This document shows positions 17,142 through 25,741 of a stretch of 64,000 bases of DNA, in pieces (position 1 is the stretch's first letter; each line of letters begins with the position of its first letter). Where the stretch lies: NCBI GenBank assembly GCA_049515135.1, contig JBEKUJ010000015.1, positions 40,132 through 104,131 on the forward strand, given 5' to 3'. The DNA is from Fen-1364 sp049515135. GTDB taxonomy: Bacteria; Spirochaetota; Spirochaetia; SZUA-6; Fen-1364. Under the pieces are notes generated by a model. It was not told the origin of the DNA, ran no database searches, and saw nothing but the letters and a program-made list of their open reading frames with translations. The translations under genes and the position numbers were made by a program.

Positions 17142-18068
17142 GTGTCAACCTCGGGATCCGCCATGACGGTCAGCGTCCATGCACCGATTTCGCGAAAAGT
17201 CAAACGCGCCCTGGCCCCCTATTCGTACCAGGCGCTGACAATCGTCCTCCTGGCCATGCTCATGCTCATTCCCATCATCACCGTTGTCCGCTTTTCCCTT
17301 CTGGACAACGTGATCATGACCAGGCATTCGTCTTTCGTGGGTCTTCAGAACTACCTGACCGTGATTACCGATGACACGTTCCGGGTTTCCGTGGGCAACA
17401 CGCTTTACTTCACGGTGATGAGCGTGATCTTCCACCTGGTTGTCGGGATGGGCTTCGCCCTGCTGTTGAACTCTCGGTCGATCAACCCCGTCATCAGGAG
17501 CATCCTGCGGGTCTTCTATATTATGCCGTGGGTATTCACCGCCACCATCATCGCAATCATCTGGCGCTTGCTCCTGGATCCCCTGAGCATTGTGAACTAC
17601 GTGTTGAAGGCCGTGAGGGTCATCGGCGGCAATGTTGAATGGTTCTCCTCCCCGACGGTGGCCATCCATGCTCTCACGTTCGTGAACATCTGGGCAGGGT
17701 ATCCGTTCTACATGGTGAGCCTGCTGGCGGGCCTGCAAGGCATTCCCAATGAATTGTATGAAGCAGCCATAATAGATGGAGCCAATGAGCCGCAGAAGTT
17801 CCGTCACATCACGGTCCCCCAGCTCATGCCCATCATCCTCAGCATCGCCATGCTGGACTTCATCTGGACCATGCAGGTTTTCCCCCTGGTCTGGATGACC
17901 ACCGGCGGCGGCCCCATCCATGCAACGGAAATGCTTGGCACCTACACGTACAAGCTCGCCTTCAGCACGTTCAAGTTCTCCCTCGCTTCAGCAAGCGCAG
18001 TGATCATCCTGATCCTCTCCCTCAGTGTGGCGTTCTTCTATGTCAGGCACCAGAAGGCAAGGGCATAG
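17142..18068 (+). CDS. Sugar ABC transporter permease (MalF/UgpA type)
   Basis: First membrane subunit of the sugar importer, 308 residues with about six helices. The EAA loop that docks the ATPase reads YEAAIIDGANEPQKFRHITV near residue 205. The frame opens at GTG 17133, but GTG 17142 has GAGG eight bases upstream and ATG 17163 is a further candidate; the exact start is unsure. The gene directly precedes the partner permease with a 2-base gap. No ABC ATPase is encoded in this cluster, so a shared MsmX/UgpC-like ATPase from elsewhere is needed. Confidence 0.9.
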   Translation: MSTSGSAMTVSVHAPISRKVKRALAPYSYQALTIVLLAMLMLIPIITVVRFSLLDNVIMTRHSSFVGLQNYLTVITDDTFRVSVGNTLYFTVMSVIFHLVVGMGFALLLNSRSINPVIRSILRVFYIMPWVFTATIIAIIWRLLLDPLSIVNYVLKAVRVIGGNVEWFSSPTVAIHALTFVNIWAGYPFYMVSLLAGLQGIPNELYEAAIIDGANEPQKFRHITVPQLMPIILSIAMLDFIWTMQVFPLVWMTTGGGPIHATEMLGTYTYKLAFSTFKFSLASASAVIILILSLSVAFFYVRHQKARA

Positions 18069-18070
18069 CC

Positions 18071-18913
18071 ATGACGCAGACGGTCAATCGGAAATGGATC
18101 GCTCCCGCCCTCACGTATGCTGCGCTTGCCATAGGCCTTGTCTTTGCCGGCTTCCCCGTGCTCTGGATGCTGTCCAGCTCCATCAAGTCCAATACAGAGA
18201 TTTTTTCCGTCCCGCCGAGCCTGTTCCCCAGGCAGCTGTTCCTCGGCGCGTATCACGCCATCGTCAGCGACCCTACGAAGGTCAGGTTTTTCCTCAACAG
18301 CTACCTCGTGGCCAGCGTGGTCACGCTCCTCACTCTTCTGGTGGCCATCCTGTCCGGGTATGGATTCAGCCGGTATACCTTCAGGCTGAAAAAGCCGCTG
18401 AACATGTTCATCATCAGCACGCAGACCGTTCCGCCCATCACGCTCATGATCCCGTATTTCGGTCTTGTGGTGTCTTTCAGGATGTACGACACCTACTTCG
18501 CGCTGATCTTCACATACATGGTGTTCACGCTGCCGTACGCCATCCTGATGATGACCGGCTATTTCAACACTGTCCCCCGGGAGCTCGACGAAGCTGTCAT
18601 GGTTGACGGAGGTTCGAGCTTCTTCGCCCTGTGGCGCGTGCTGGTGCCAACCTCCATTCCCGGCGTGGTAGCGACAGGCGTGTACACGTTCCTGCTGTCG
18701 TGGAACGAGTTCCTCTTCGCGTTGACGCTCACCAAGTCAACGGAGATGCGCACCGTTCCCGTCGGCATCCAGCAATTGATGGGACAGCACGCCTATGAAT
18801 GGAACGAGATGATGGCAATGAGCATGCTGGGATCGCTCCCCATCCTGATCCTGTACCTCGTTGCTCAGCGGTACTTCCTTGCGGGCATGACGGCGGGCTC
18901 GGTGAAGGGCTGA
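18071..18913 (+). CDS. Sugar ABC transporter permease (MalG/UgpE type)
   Basis: Second membrane subunit, 280 residues with six helices, pairing with the preceding permease. The EAA loop is ELDEAVMVDGGSSFFALWRV near residue 175-195, followed by LPTSIPG-like PTSIPGVVATG. The C-terminal YFLAGMTAGSVKG tail is a hallmark of this permease group. It ends 12 bases from the convergent radical SAM gene with no hairpin terminator in between. Confidence 0.92.
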   Translation: MTQTVNRKWIAPALTYAALAIGLVFAGFPVLWMLSSSIKSNTEIFSVPPSLFPRQLFLGAYHAIVSDPTKVRFFLNSYLVASVVTLLTLLVAILSGYGFSRYTFRLKKPLNMFIISTQTVPPITLMIPYFGLVVSFRMYDTYFALIFTYMVFTLPYAILMMTGYFNTVPRELDEAVMVDGGSSFFALWRVLVPTSIPGVVATGVYTFLLSWNEFLFALTLTKSTEMRTVPVGIQQLMGQHAYEWNEMMAMSMLGSLPILILYLVAQRYFLAGMTAGSVKG

Positions 18914-18925
18914 GAGCCGGGAACC

Positions 18926-20308
18926 TCACCTCATCAGGCGGAGAATCAGATCCGTCGGTCTTCTCACCACGGGCAAGACAATCAGCCCCGCCCTTCCGAG
19001 CCCCCGCTTGAGGGCAAACTCGAGCTGGCCCTTCAGGATGGCGAACCTCATCTTCGCCTGAGAATAGTCGGCGTCGAATATCAGCGTATGGTCGAAGAGG
19101 ATGCCACCGTCCTGCCGCCATTTCCCCGGCATGCGGTCTTTCACCCGGCGGTGGAGGACCGTTCCGGGAATGGGGTACGGCATCGTGAAGGAGAGGTAGT
19201 CCAGGGGCAGCGACAAAGCAAATCGAAGAGTAGTGATGACGGTGGCGTCCGTTTCTCCCGGGTAGTACAGGATGAAGAAAGCGCCCGTCTTCACCCCTGC
19301 CTGGTGCGCGGCCACAACAGCGCTGCGGGCCTTCGAGGGGGTGATCCCCTTGTTCATGAGGCGAAGGATCTGGCCATCGCCCGACTCGATCCCGAAAAAG
19401 ATCCTCCGGCATCCCGCCTCCTTCATCAGCGAGGCCAGGCCGCGGTCCACGGAGTCGATCCTCCCCAGGCATTCCCATCGGAAATGCAGCCCCCTGCGGA
19501 TGATTTCAGCGCAGATCCGCTGGACCCGGCCGCGGTCCAGGGTGAACACATCATCGGCGAAATGGATGCGCTCGTACCCCAGGGAAAGGACCTGCTCCAC
19601 CTCGTCCACGACGTTCTGCGGGCTGCGCGCCCGGTAGGAGACACCGAAGATCTCGTTGCTGCAGAACTCGCAGGAAAACGGGCAGCCGCGGGTGGTCATG
19701 ATGGTCGTGATGGAGCGGCCGTAGCGTTTCCTGCCGGCCTCCCTGTAACGGTCGTTGGGCAGGAGGTCCCGAGCGGGAAACGGCATGCGGTCCAGCTCCG
19801 ACGCGTGGGGACGGTCACCGGAGAGCACCACGCCCGGGACCGGTGTGCCTCGAGCCGCCGGCTGCAGGCCGCCGGCGCGAAAGGCGATTCCCCGGACGCC
19901 CATGAGATCCCGCCCCTGGCGAACGGCCTCGAGGAGCTCCACCATGGTCTGCTCCCCCTCCCCCAAAACCACGACGTCGAAGTCCTCAAGAAAGCGCGCC
20001 GGATCCGAAGTGGGCATGGGACCTCCGGCAACGAGCAGCCGTGCCGAGCCTCGCAGAGCCCGGGCAAAAAGGATGCTGTCGTCTTCCAAGGTGATCATCC
20101 CGTAGATCCCGACCACGGGCCAGGCAGCCCGGCTCGCCTCCCTGAAAGCGTTTTCCCGGGACAGAAACGTGCAGTCGAGGATCGACACGTCGTGACCTGC
20201 TGCCCGCAGGCTCGATGCCACATACGCCACTCCCAGGGGCGGGAAGCGGAACTCTGACCTGTCGAAAGGCGGCCTGAAGAAGGGGTAGATCAGCAATACC
20301 GAGCTCAC
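18926..20308 (-). CDS. B12-binding radical SAM protein
   Basis: A 460-residue radical SAM enzyme with an N-terminal cobalamin-binding-like domain (residues about 1-140: PFFRPPFDRSEFRFPPLGVAYVASSL, then GIYGMITLEDD and GEGEQTMVELL). The radical SAM domain has the cluster motif RGCPFSCEFCS near residue 215, then the barrel strand with HFADDVFTLDR. This is the layout of the large BchE/MiaB-like class that performs methylations, cyclisations or other rearrangements. GTG 20308 overlaps the previous stop as GTGA, so the gene is coupled to the unknown gene and the nitrilase upstream. The substrate cannot be inferred. Confidence 0.87.
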   Translation of the reverse strand: MSSVLLIYPFFRPPFDRSEFRFPPLGVAYVASSLRAAGHDVSILDCTFLSRENAFREASRAAWPVVGIYGMITLEDDSILFARALRGSARLLVAGGPMPTSDPARFLEDFDVVVLGEGEQTMVELLEAVRQGRDLMGVRGIAFRAGGLQPAARGTPVPGVVLSGDRPHASELDRMPFPARDLLPNDRYREAGRKRYGRSITTIMTTRGCPFSCEFCSNEIFGVSYRARSPQNVVDEVEQVLSLGYERIHFADDVFTLDRGRVQRICAEIIRRGLHFRWECLGRIDSVDRGLASLMKEAGCRRIFFGIESGDGQILRLMNKGITPSKARSAVVAAHQAGVKTGAFFILYYPGETDATVITTLRFALSLPLDYLSFTMPYPIPGTVLHRRVKDRMPGKWRQDGGILFDHTLIFDADYSQAKMRFAILKGQLEFALKRGLGRAGLIVLPVVRRPTDLILRLMR

Positions 20309-21141
20309 CGGCCTGCTCCGACAACGACCGAACAGCGGAACGTGACCGCGCAACCCGGCAACAGGTACGCAAAACCAGCCCACGCAAGGCGCCCGGGGGC
20401 CACTTCCCTTCCGCGATACAGTCGGGCGCCGGGGATGCTCTGCACGGAGAAGCGGACCTGGTGCACGGGGGACCGGAGGCTGGCTTCAGACGCAGTCACC
20501 GGGACCCATGTACCGATGTCCCGGGCACTCAGCCGGGTCCCTTCCGAATCCGAGTACTCGATGAACGAGCTGGCGCCCTGCTCGTTCAGAAGGATCAACT
20601 CGGTGACACCGTCCCGCTGGATCCCCGAGGCATCCAAAGCCATCCTGATCTCCCCTTTCGAAGGGTCGAACCAGTAGTCCATCAGGAAGACGCCGACGGA
20701 TCGTCCCTGCTCGAAGACCGTCCGGATGCCCAGGGCGTTGTAGGCGAAGCCGGAAATACTGTTCAACATCCCGCGTGCAAAGGGATACGCGCGATGCAGC
20801 TGGCCGGCGATCTCCTTGAGAAAGTCTGCAGGACGGCTATTCAGGAAGGAGCCCCGCGGGGCAAGGCGCTCCCGGAGGTTCATGGTGTACTGCACGCGGA
20901 GATGCCGGCCTTCAGGGTCGCTGAGGGTCACACGCGAGGCTCCGGGAAAAACCGCCCGAAGACCCTGCTTGAGGACAGGCAGGCCGAAGCCGACGCCTTC
21001 TTCGCACAGATTGAGGCCGTCGTGCTCCAGGGTGAGCCCCTTGCTCATGCTGTCGGTGGGAAACGCGGGCGGGCTTCCTCCATCGCGTGACATGCGCAGG
21101 CGGAGGCCGGGAGCGACTTCGAAGCTGATCGGATCAATCAC
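20305..21141 (-). CDS. Conserved-looking hypothetical protein in nitrilase/radical SAM operon
   Basis: A 278-residue protein I do not recognise. It has no signal peptide, membrane helix or Cys/His cluster. The segment SKGLTLEHDGLNLCEEGVGF near residue 33-52 looks like a binding loop, and the rest has the alternating pattern of a beta-rich fold (RVTLSDPEGRHLRVQYTM, VGVFLMDYWFDPSKGEIRMA). GTG 21141 shares one base with the nitrilase stop (TAGTG) and the end overlaps the radical SAM start by four bases. Such tight coupling on both sides says it works with these two enzymes, perhaps as a substrate-binding partner or an enzyme of a new family. Confidence 0.75.
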   Translation of the reverse strand: MIDPISFEVAPGLRLRMSRDGGSPPAFPTDSMSKGLTLEHDGLNLCEEGVGFGLPVLKQGLRAVFPGASRVTLSDPEGRHLRVQYTMNLRERLAPRGSFLNSRPADFLKEIAGQLHRAYPFARGMLNSISGFAYNALGIRTVFEQGRSVGVFLMDYWFDPSKGEIRMALDASGIQRDGVTELILLNEQGASSFIEYSDSEGTRLSARDIGTWVPVTASEASLRSPVHQVRFSVQSIPGARLYRGREVAPGRLAWAGFAYLLPGCAVTFRCSVVVGAGR

Positions 21142-22094
21142 TAGCGTTCTTCCTGGAGCCAGGCCACTTCCTGCTCGGGGACGTGCGAGGCGCCGATGAT
21201 GTCACGGTAGAGATCCGGCCTGCGGGCCTTTCTGTAGCGGAAGCCTCCCGCTGCTTCCAGCTTCTCCCGGGCGCAGAGGCCCACCACGAAGTCGTCGCCG
21301 AGAACCCGGCACTCCGCAATGATGTCCCCGAAGGGATCGATGATCATTGAGCAGCCGTTCTTCAGCTGGTCGTCGTCCATTCCAATCGGATTGGAAAACA
21401 CCACATAGACGCCATTGTCGTACGCGCGGGCAGGAAGCCACTTCATGAGCCAGGATCGTCCCTTCAGGCCGTCGAACTCGGCGCGGAGTGTCGTGGGCTC
21501 CCTGTCACGGCTGGCCCAGAGTGAAGGGTCCACGAAGCCGGCGCCAGGCCGGGGCGACGGGGTACACATGGTCACGTGGGGCATGAAGATGATCTCGGCG
21601 CCAAGCAGAGCGGTGGCCCGCACGTTCTCCACCACGTTGTTGTCGTAGCAGACGAGGATGCCGCATTTCCATCCCTTGAGGTTGAAAACGACATACCGGT
21701 CTCCCGGCATGATTGCGGGATTGATGAAAGGGTGAAGCTTGCGGAAGCTGGCCAAGAGTCCCGAGCCATCCACGCACACCTGCGCCTTGTATATCCCGCC
21801 ATCCCCTCCCCTCTCGAAAAGGCCGGCGAGGATGACGATCCTGTTCTTCTCCGCTATCTTCAAAAGGCGCTGCACGCTTGGACCTTCGGGAACCGGCTCG
21901 GAGATCTCGAAAAGGGCCTCTTTCGAGAGCTTGCGGGCAAAGCTGTACCCGGTGATCGAACATTCATGGAAAGCAATCACGTCGGCGCCCGCCGCGGCGG
22001 CCCTTGCTGAAAGATCATCGATTCGTCCGAGGTTGAAGGTCTTCTCCCCGCTCCTGTTCTCAAACTGTGCAGTGGCGATGCGAAGGTCGTCCAT
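21141..22094 (-). CDS. Nitrilase-superfamily carbon-nitrogen hydrolase
   Basis: A 317-residue amidase of the nitrilase superfamily, hydrolysing a non-peptide C-N bond. The catalytic Glu-Lys-Cys triad is visible: HECSITGYS (Glu near residue 40), RKLHPFINP (Lys near 115) and GILVCYDNN (Cys near 150). ATG 22094 follows GGGAGG; an earlier frame to 22121 has no ribosome site. It heads a three-gene unit with one- and four-base overlaps. Divergent from the DUF6062 gene with 77 bases between starts. Substrate unknown; ureidopropionase- or agmatine-type roles are possible. Confidence 0.88.
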   Translation of the reverse strand: MDDLRIATAQFENRSGEKTFNLGRIDDLSARAAAAGADVIAFHECSITGYSFARKLSKEALFEISEPVPEGPSVQRLLKIAEKNRIVILAGLFERGGDGGIYKAQVCVDGSGLLASFRKLHPFINPAIMPGDRYVVFNLKGWKCGILVCYDNNVVENVRATALLGAEIIFMPHVTMCTPSPRPGAGFVDPSLWASRDREPTTLRAEFDGLKGRSWLMKWLPARAYDNGVYVVFSNPIGMDDDQLKNGCSMIIDPFGDIIAECRVLGDDFVVGLCAREKLEAAGGFRYRKARRPDLYRDIIGASHVPEQEVAWLQEER

Positions 22095-22171
22095 CCGGTC
22101 CTCCCTGGATAAATCTATCACGCACGCCTGGCCGATGGTACTCTATGTACCGCAAAGACGGAGGAGAACTG

Positions 22172-22891
22172 ATGCTGAAGCTCGAGATCAGCAGGGTCCA
22201 TGACGCATACGCCCAGGGAGCTGAATGCCCGCTTTGCGCGCTCATGGAGGCCGCGGAGCGGACGTACCTGGTCTCCTTTCAGCACTCGAGGGTCATGGAG
22301 CCCAACGTCCGCGTGAAGACCAACGCCCTCGGCTTCTGCCCTGATCACCTGGGGAAACTCTACCGGGGCGAGAACAAGCTCGGACTGGCGCTCGTGATGC
22401 TCACGCACCTGCAGGAAAAGACAGCGGACCTTCACTCGGCTCTGGACGGATCCATCCAGGCTGCTCGGGCGGGCGCGCGGGAGCGGTCCCGGCGTATTCC
22501 CCGGATCATCGAGTCCCTGGAAGCCCTCAGGAATTCCTGCTTCATCTGCGGCCTGCTTTCCCAGGACCTCGCGCGGTACTCGTGGACCATCCTGTACCTC
22601 TGGAGAAAGGACCCTCAGTTCCCCCCGCTTTTCCGCGCCTCCCGCGGTTTCTGCTTGAGCCACTTCTGCACGGTCCTGGCGATCGCGTGCGACATTCTGC
22701 GGGGAGATCGGCTTGCAATCTGGCTGGATGATGCGGTCCCGCTGATGAAGCGGACCCTGAACGGTCTGGAAAAGGACCTCCTTTCTTTCACGCAACTTTA
22801 CCAGGCCGGAAATCAGAGTCTCGGGACTGATGAAGTGCGAAGCGCGCTGGCGCGCACCCTGCAGATGCTCGCGGGGCGAGCTCAGAAGTAA
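22172..22891 (+). CDS. DUF6062-like cysteine-rich protein
   Basis: A 239-residue cytoplasmic protein that resembles the DUF6062 family. It has paired cysteine motifs: CPLC near residue 19, FCPDH near 54, CFIC near 123 and FCLSHFC near 160, which look like two metal or Fe-S binding sites repeated in two halves. ATG 22172 is preceded by GGAGGA at the right distance; the open frame upstream is not likely coding. It is divergent from the nitrilase operon and may share its promoter region. Function unknown. Confidence 0.75.
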   Translation: MLKLEISRVHDAYAQGAECPLCALMEAAERTYLVSFQHSRVMEPNVRVKTNALGFCPDHLGKLYRGENKLGLALVMLTHLQEKTADLHSALDGSIQAARAGARERSRRIPRIIESLEALRNSCFICGLLSQDLARYSWTILYLWRKDPQFPPLFRASRGFCLSHFCTVLAIACDILRGDRLAIWLDDAVPLMKRTLNGLEKDLLSFTQLYQAGNQSLGTDEVRSALARTLQMLAGRAQK

Positions 22892-22924
22892 GGGAGGGAT
22901 ACCAGGCCGGGCAGAGCCGTTCTC

Positions 22925-25741
22925 CTATCCCTTCTTCCCTTCCTCCGCGGCCGCGCGGCTGCTTCGCAGACGCGCGATGTAGAGGTATGCGGCAAGCTCG
23001 GGGTCCACTTTCCCCTCCCGGGCGATGCCGGAAAGCCTGGTCTTCATCCTGGCGCGCTCTTCATCGCGGGCGCGGGCAACGAGGCCGGCCAGTTCCGCGG
23101 AGGAGAGGACCGGCTTCCCGCGCAGGGAGAGCAGGCGCGTCAGCGCGCGGCCAAGCAGCTCGCGGAGGGCCGCCAGGCGGCGGGCCGCAATGTCGGCAAA
23201 GAAGAGGAAGACTGCGGCAAGGAGGAACCACCGCCAGGCCTCGTTGCCCGCGCCCGAGTAGCCCGGTTCACGGCGCAGCAGAGCAGCCAGACCCGCCGTG
23301 TCATCGGGGGAGGAAATGACGCGCCCGCCGGTGAGGGAAGCAAGACGATTCAGCAGGCTGAGGTTGGGACCCTGCATCAGGTACTCCTCGGAGTACGCAA
23401 GGCTTGTCCCGACCGTAAGAGGAGCAAGCTCGGTGTCCCCTGACCGAGCGGCAAGCGTAAGGATGTAGTCCCCGACCTCTTCCGCCGGGAACGAGGCTTC
23501 GTACAAACCCGGGCCGGTCTGCGGGACTGAAAGCTCAACGCGCGCGCCGCCGGGCTGGATGAGGATCCCTCTCATCTCCAGTCCGTTCACGAAAGCGCCC
23601 AGCGAATCGTAGGCATCCACAGTCACGACGGCCCGCCCTGAGCTGATCTGGACCCGGGGATGCAGGGGGCGGGCATCAGACGGTCTCTCGATCCACCGCA
23701 CAAGCTGCGCTGCAAACCGGGGGAACTGGTCCCACCCCAGCCACTCCCGGCTCCAACGGCCGCCGAGGTCCGATGTGAATGCCGCCGTGCGCCCCAGCCC
23801 GTACCTCCAGGAGGCAAGAAGAGGGGCATCGTAGAGAGCGGAAAACACCTGCTCTGCGCCTGACTTCATGTACGTGAGCACAAAGCCGTCCAGCGCAGGC
23901 ACCGCGGTCAGGGAGAGCCCCCTGATCATTTCAGCCGCGGAGACTTCGCGCGGGAAAAAGCTCTTCTCCACGAGGAGCCCCCGGGAGACCAGGGTCGTGT
24001 CCGTGAGGAAGATCCGGGGAACATCGCTGGGATCACTCGTGGCATACGTGCGTCCGTGCCCCCAGCGGGCTATGCTGGCCAGGAGCTGCGTGTCCGCATC
24101 GTCGCCCACGGCAACCGTGGACACGGTGATGCGGTGCCGCGCCATGCGCGCCAGAAGCCCTTTGAAGTCAGCATCATCGGTGAGGCCGTCTGTGAGGAGG
24201 ATCACGTGGCGCAGCGGAGACCTGGAGCCGGACAGAACCCTGTCAGCCTCCTCCAGGGCAGGATACATGATCGTGCCGCCGTCGGCGCTGAGCGTGGCCA
24301 GCTCCGAGGTGATTGTGCGGATGTCACCGGCGCTCTTCAGCGGCACCGCCCACAGCCAGTCCGCGTCGAAGGCGATCACCCCGGCCTGGTCGAACGGATT
24401 CAGGGATTCGATGGCGGAGAGCGCGGCGCTCTTCACCACGTCGAGCTTGGTCTCTCCCGTGGGGACCCTGACGCCCATGCTGCCTGACTTGTCCAGGACG
24501 ATGACCAGGGAAAGGCCGGGGACCTGCACCTGGGACTTTGCATCCATGTCGACAGGCAGGACCCGTTCTATGGGGGTCCTGTAGTAGCCGCCGTTTCCGA
24601 AGCTCGCGTCTCCGCCAACCATGAGAAGCCCGCCTCCAGCGTCCCGAACGTACTGCGCCATGATCTCCATCTTCTCAGTGGAGATGCCGTAGCCCGGCAC
24701 GTTGTCCAGGATGATCGCGTCATAGGGGAGGTACCCGGCAAGCGTCCCCGGCAGCGCGGCGGGAGGCACAACGACGAATGAGATGCCCTGCGCGGACAAG
24801 GCGGACAGAAGCGACGGCGAGCTCCTGCCCGGCCGGGACACGTACAGGACCTGCGGCGAGCCGGTCACTTCCACGAGCCTCCGGTTGTGGTTGTTCTGGG
24901 ACAGGGCGTCCCCCGGCGCCTCCACCACGGCGTCCCATGCATGGAGCCCGCGCTGCGGAAAGACGCCGGTGAACTGCACCGCGTTCTCGCCGGGGGCGAG
25001 CTGCCTGACGCGAGTGGCAACCGGCGCCGCGTCTCTAAAGAGCGTGACCCGGGCGGTGACCGCGGTGCGGCTCCTCACCATCACTGTTACTTCGTGCGCC
25101 TCTGCCTGCCTGACGCTCGCCGGCGCCTGCACCTCGTCAACGGCCACTTCCACGCCCCTGGACGCGGCCCCCAGCGGCACCGGGAAAATGCGCGCGCCCA
25201 TCGCGCGGGCCACTCCTGCGGCTGCCTCTGCGCTTCCCCTGTTCTCGTTGCCGTCCGTCAGCAGGACAATGCGGGGCGCCGAGCGGCTGCCGGCCTGCGC
25301 AAGCCCGTCCTGGATGGCGGCAGCGATGTTGGTGGCGTCGGGGTCCACCTCGGCGCCCTCTGCTGCCACGGGCACACCGGGCTCCAGCGCGTCGGTCTGC
25401 GCGCCTGCCCCGAACCGCACAAGCGCGGCAGAGTCTCCGCTGCCCAGGCGTGCACGGATTGTTTCCATGACCTTGAGCGCCTTTTCCCGCTGGACCGCCG
25501 GCACGCTGCGGGACTGGTCCAGGAGAAACACGACGGACAGCCTGTCGGTGCGAAAAGCGCTGGACAGTCCGGCAAGCCCGAGCACCAGGGCCAGGACCGC
25601 CGCGGAGCGAAGAACCAGGAAAACAGCCCCTCTGCCTGCCGTGATGATCTCCGTCCTGCGGCGGAGCTCGCGGACAGTGAGAAACACAAGCGGCGGGAGG
25701 GCGACCAGAGCGATGAGCCACGCCGGCGACTGGATGCTCAT
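22925..25741 (-). CDS. Large membrane VWA / glutamine-amidotransferase-like protein
   Basis: A 938-residue protein, last gene of the MoxR operon. Two N-terminal membrane helices (about residues 5-65) precede a first VWA-like domain (VVFLLDQSRSV near 70), a beta-sandwich region, then a class-I amidotransferase-like fold (YDAIILDNVPGYG and GGGLLMVGGDASFGNGGYY near 335-375). A second VWA domain with intact MIDAS follows (IVLDKSGSMG near 405; LLTDG near 510). Near the C-terminus is another helix (FLLAAVFLFFADIA) and a basic tail. ATG 25741 overlaps the previous stop as ATGA. It probably acts in the cell envelope as a metal-dependent adhesion or assembly factor, as inferred for MoxR-linked VWA proteins. 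Confidence 0.82.
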   Translation of the reverse strand: MSIQSPAWLIALVALPPLVFLTVRELRRRTEIITAGRGAVFLVLRSAAVLALVLGLAGLSSAFRTDRLSVVFLLDQSRSVPAVQREKALKVMETIRARLGSGDSAALVRFGAGAQTDALEPGVPVAAEGAEVDPDATNIAAAIQDGLAQAGSRSAPRIVLLTDGNENRGSAEAAAGVARAMGARIFPVPLGAASRGVEVAVDEVQAPASVRQAEAHEVTVMVRSRTAVTARVTLFRDAAPVATRVRQLAPGENAVQFTGVFPQRGLHAWDAVVEAPGDALSQNNHNRRLVEVTGSPQVLYVSRPGRSSPSLLSALSAQGISFVVVPPAALPGTLAGYLPYDAIILDNVPGYGISTEKMEIMAQYVRDAGGGLLMVGGDASFGNGGYYRTPIERVLPVDMDAKSQVQVPGLSLVIVLDKSGSMGVRVPTGETKLDVVKSAALSAIESLNPFDQAGVIAFDADWLWAVPLKSAGDIRTITSELATLSADGGTIMYPALEEADRVLSGSRSPLRHVILLTDGLTDDADFKGLLARMARHRITVSTVAVGDDADTQLLASIARWGHGRTYATSDPSDVPRIFLTDTTLVSRGLLVEKSFFPREVSAAEMIRGLSLTAVPALDGFVLTYMKSGAEQVFSALYDAPLLASWRYGLGRTAAFTSDLGGRWSREWLGWDQFPRFAAQLVRWIERPSDARPLHPRVQISSGRAVVTVDAYDSLGAFVNGLEMRGILIQPGGARVELSVPQTGPGLYEASFPAEEVGDYILTLAARSGDTELAPLTVGTSLAYSEEYLMQGPNLSLLNRLASLTGGRVISSPDDTAGLAALLRREPGYSGAGNEAWRWFLLAAVFLFFADIAARRLAALRELLGRALTRLLSLRGKPVLSSAELAGLVARARDEERARMKTRLSGIAREGKVDPELAAYLYIARLRSSRAAAEEGKKG

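Noticed and set aside
19088..20257. Long plus-strand frame opposite the radical SAM gene
   Set aside because: It is the antisense of a gene with clear motifs on the minus strand and has no start site or domain.
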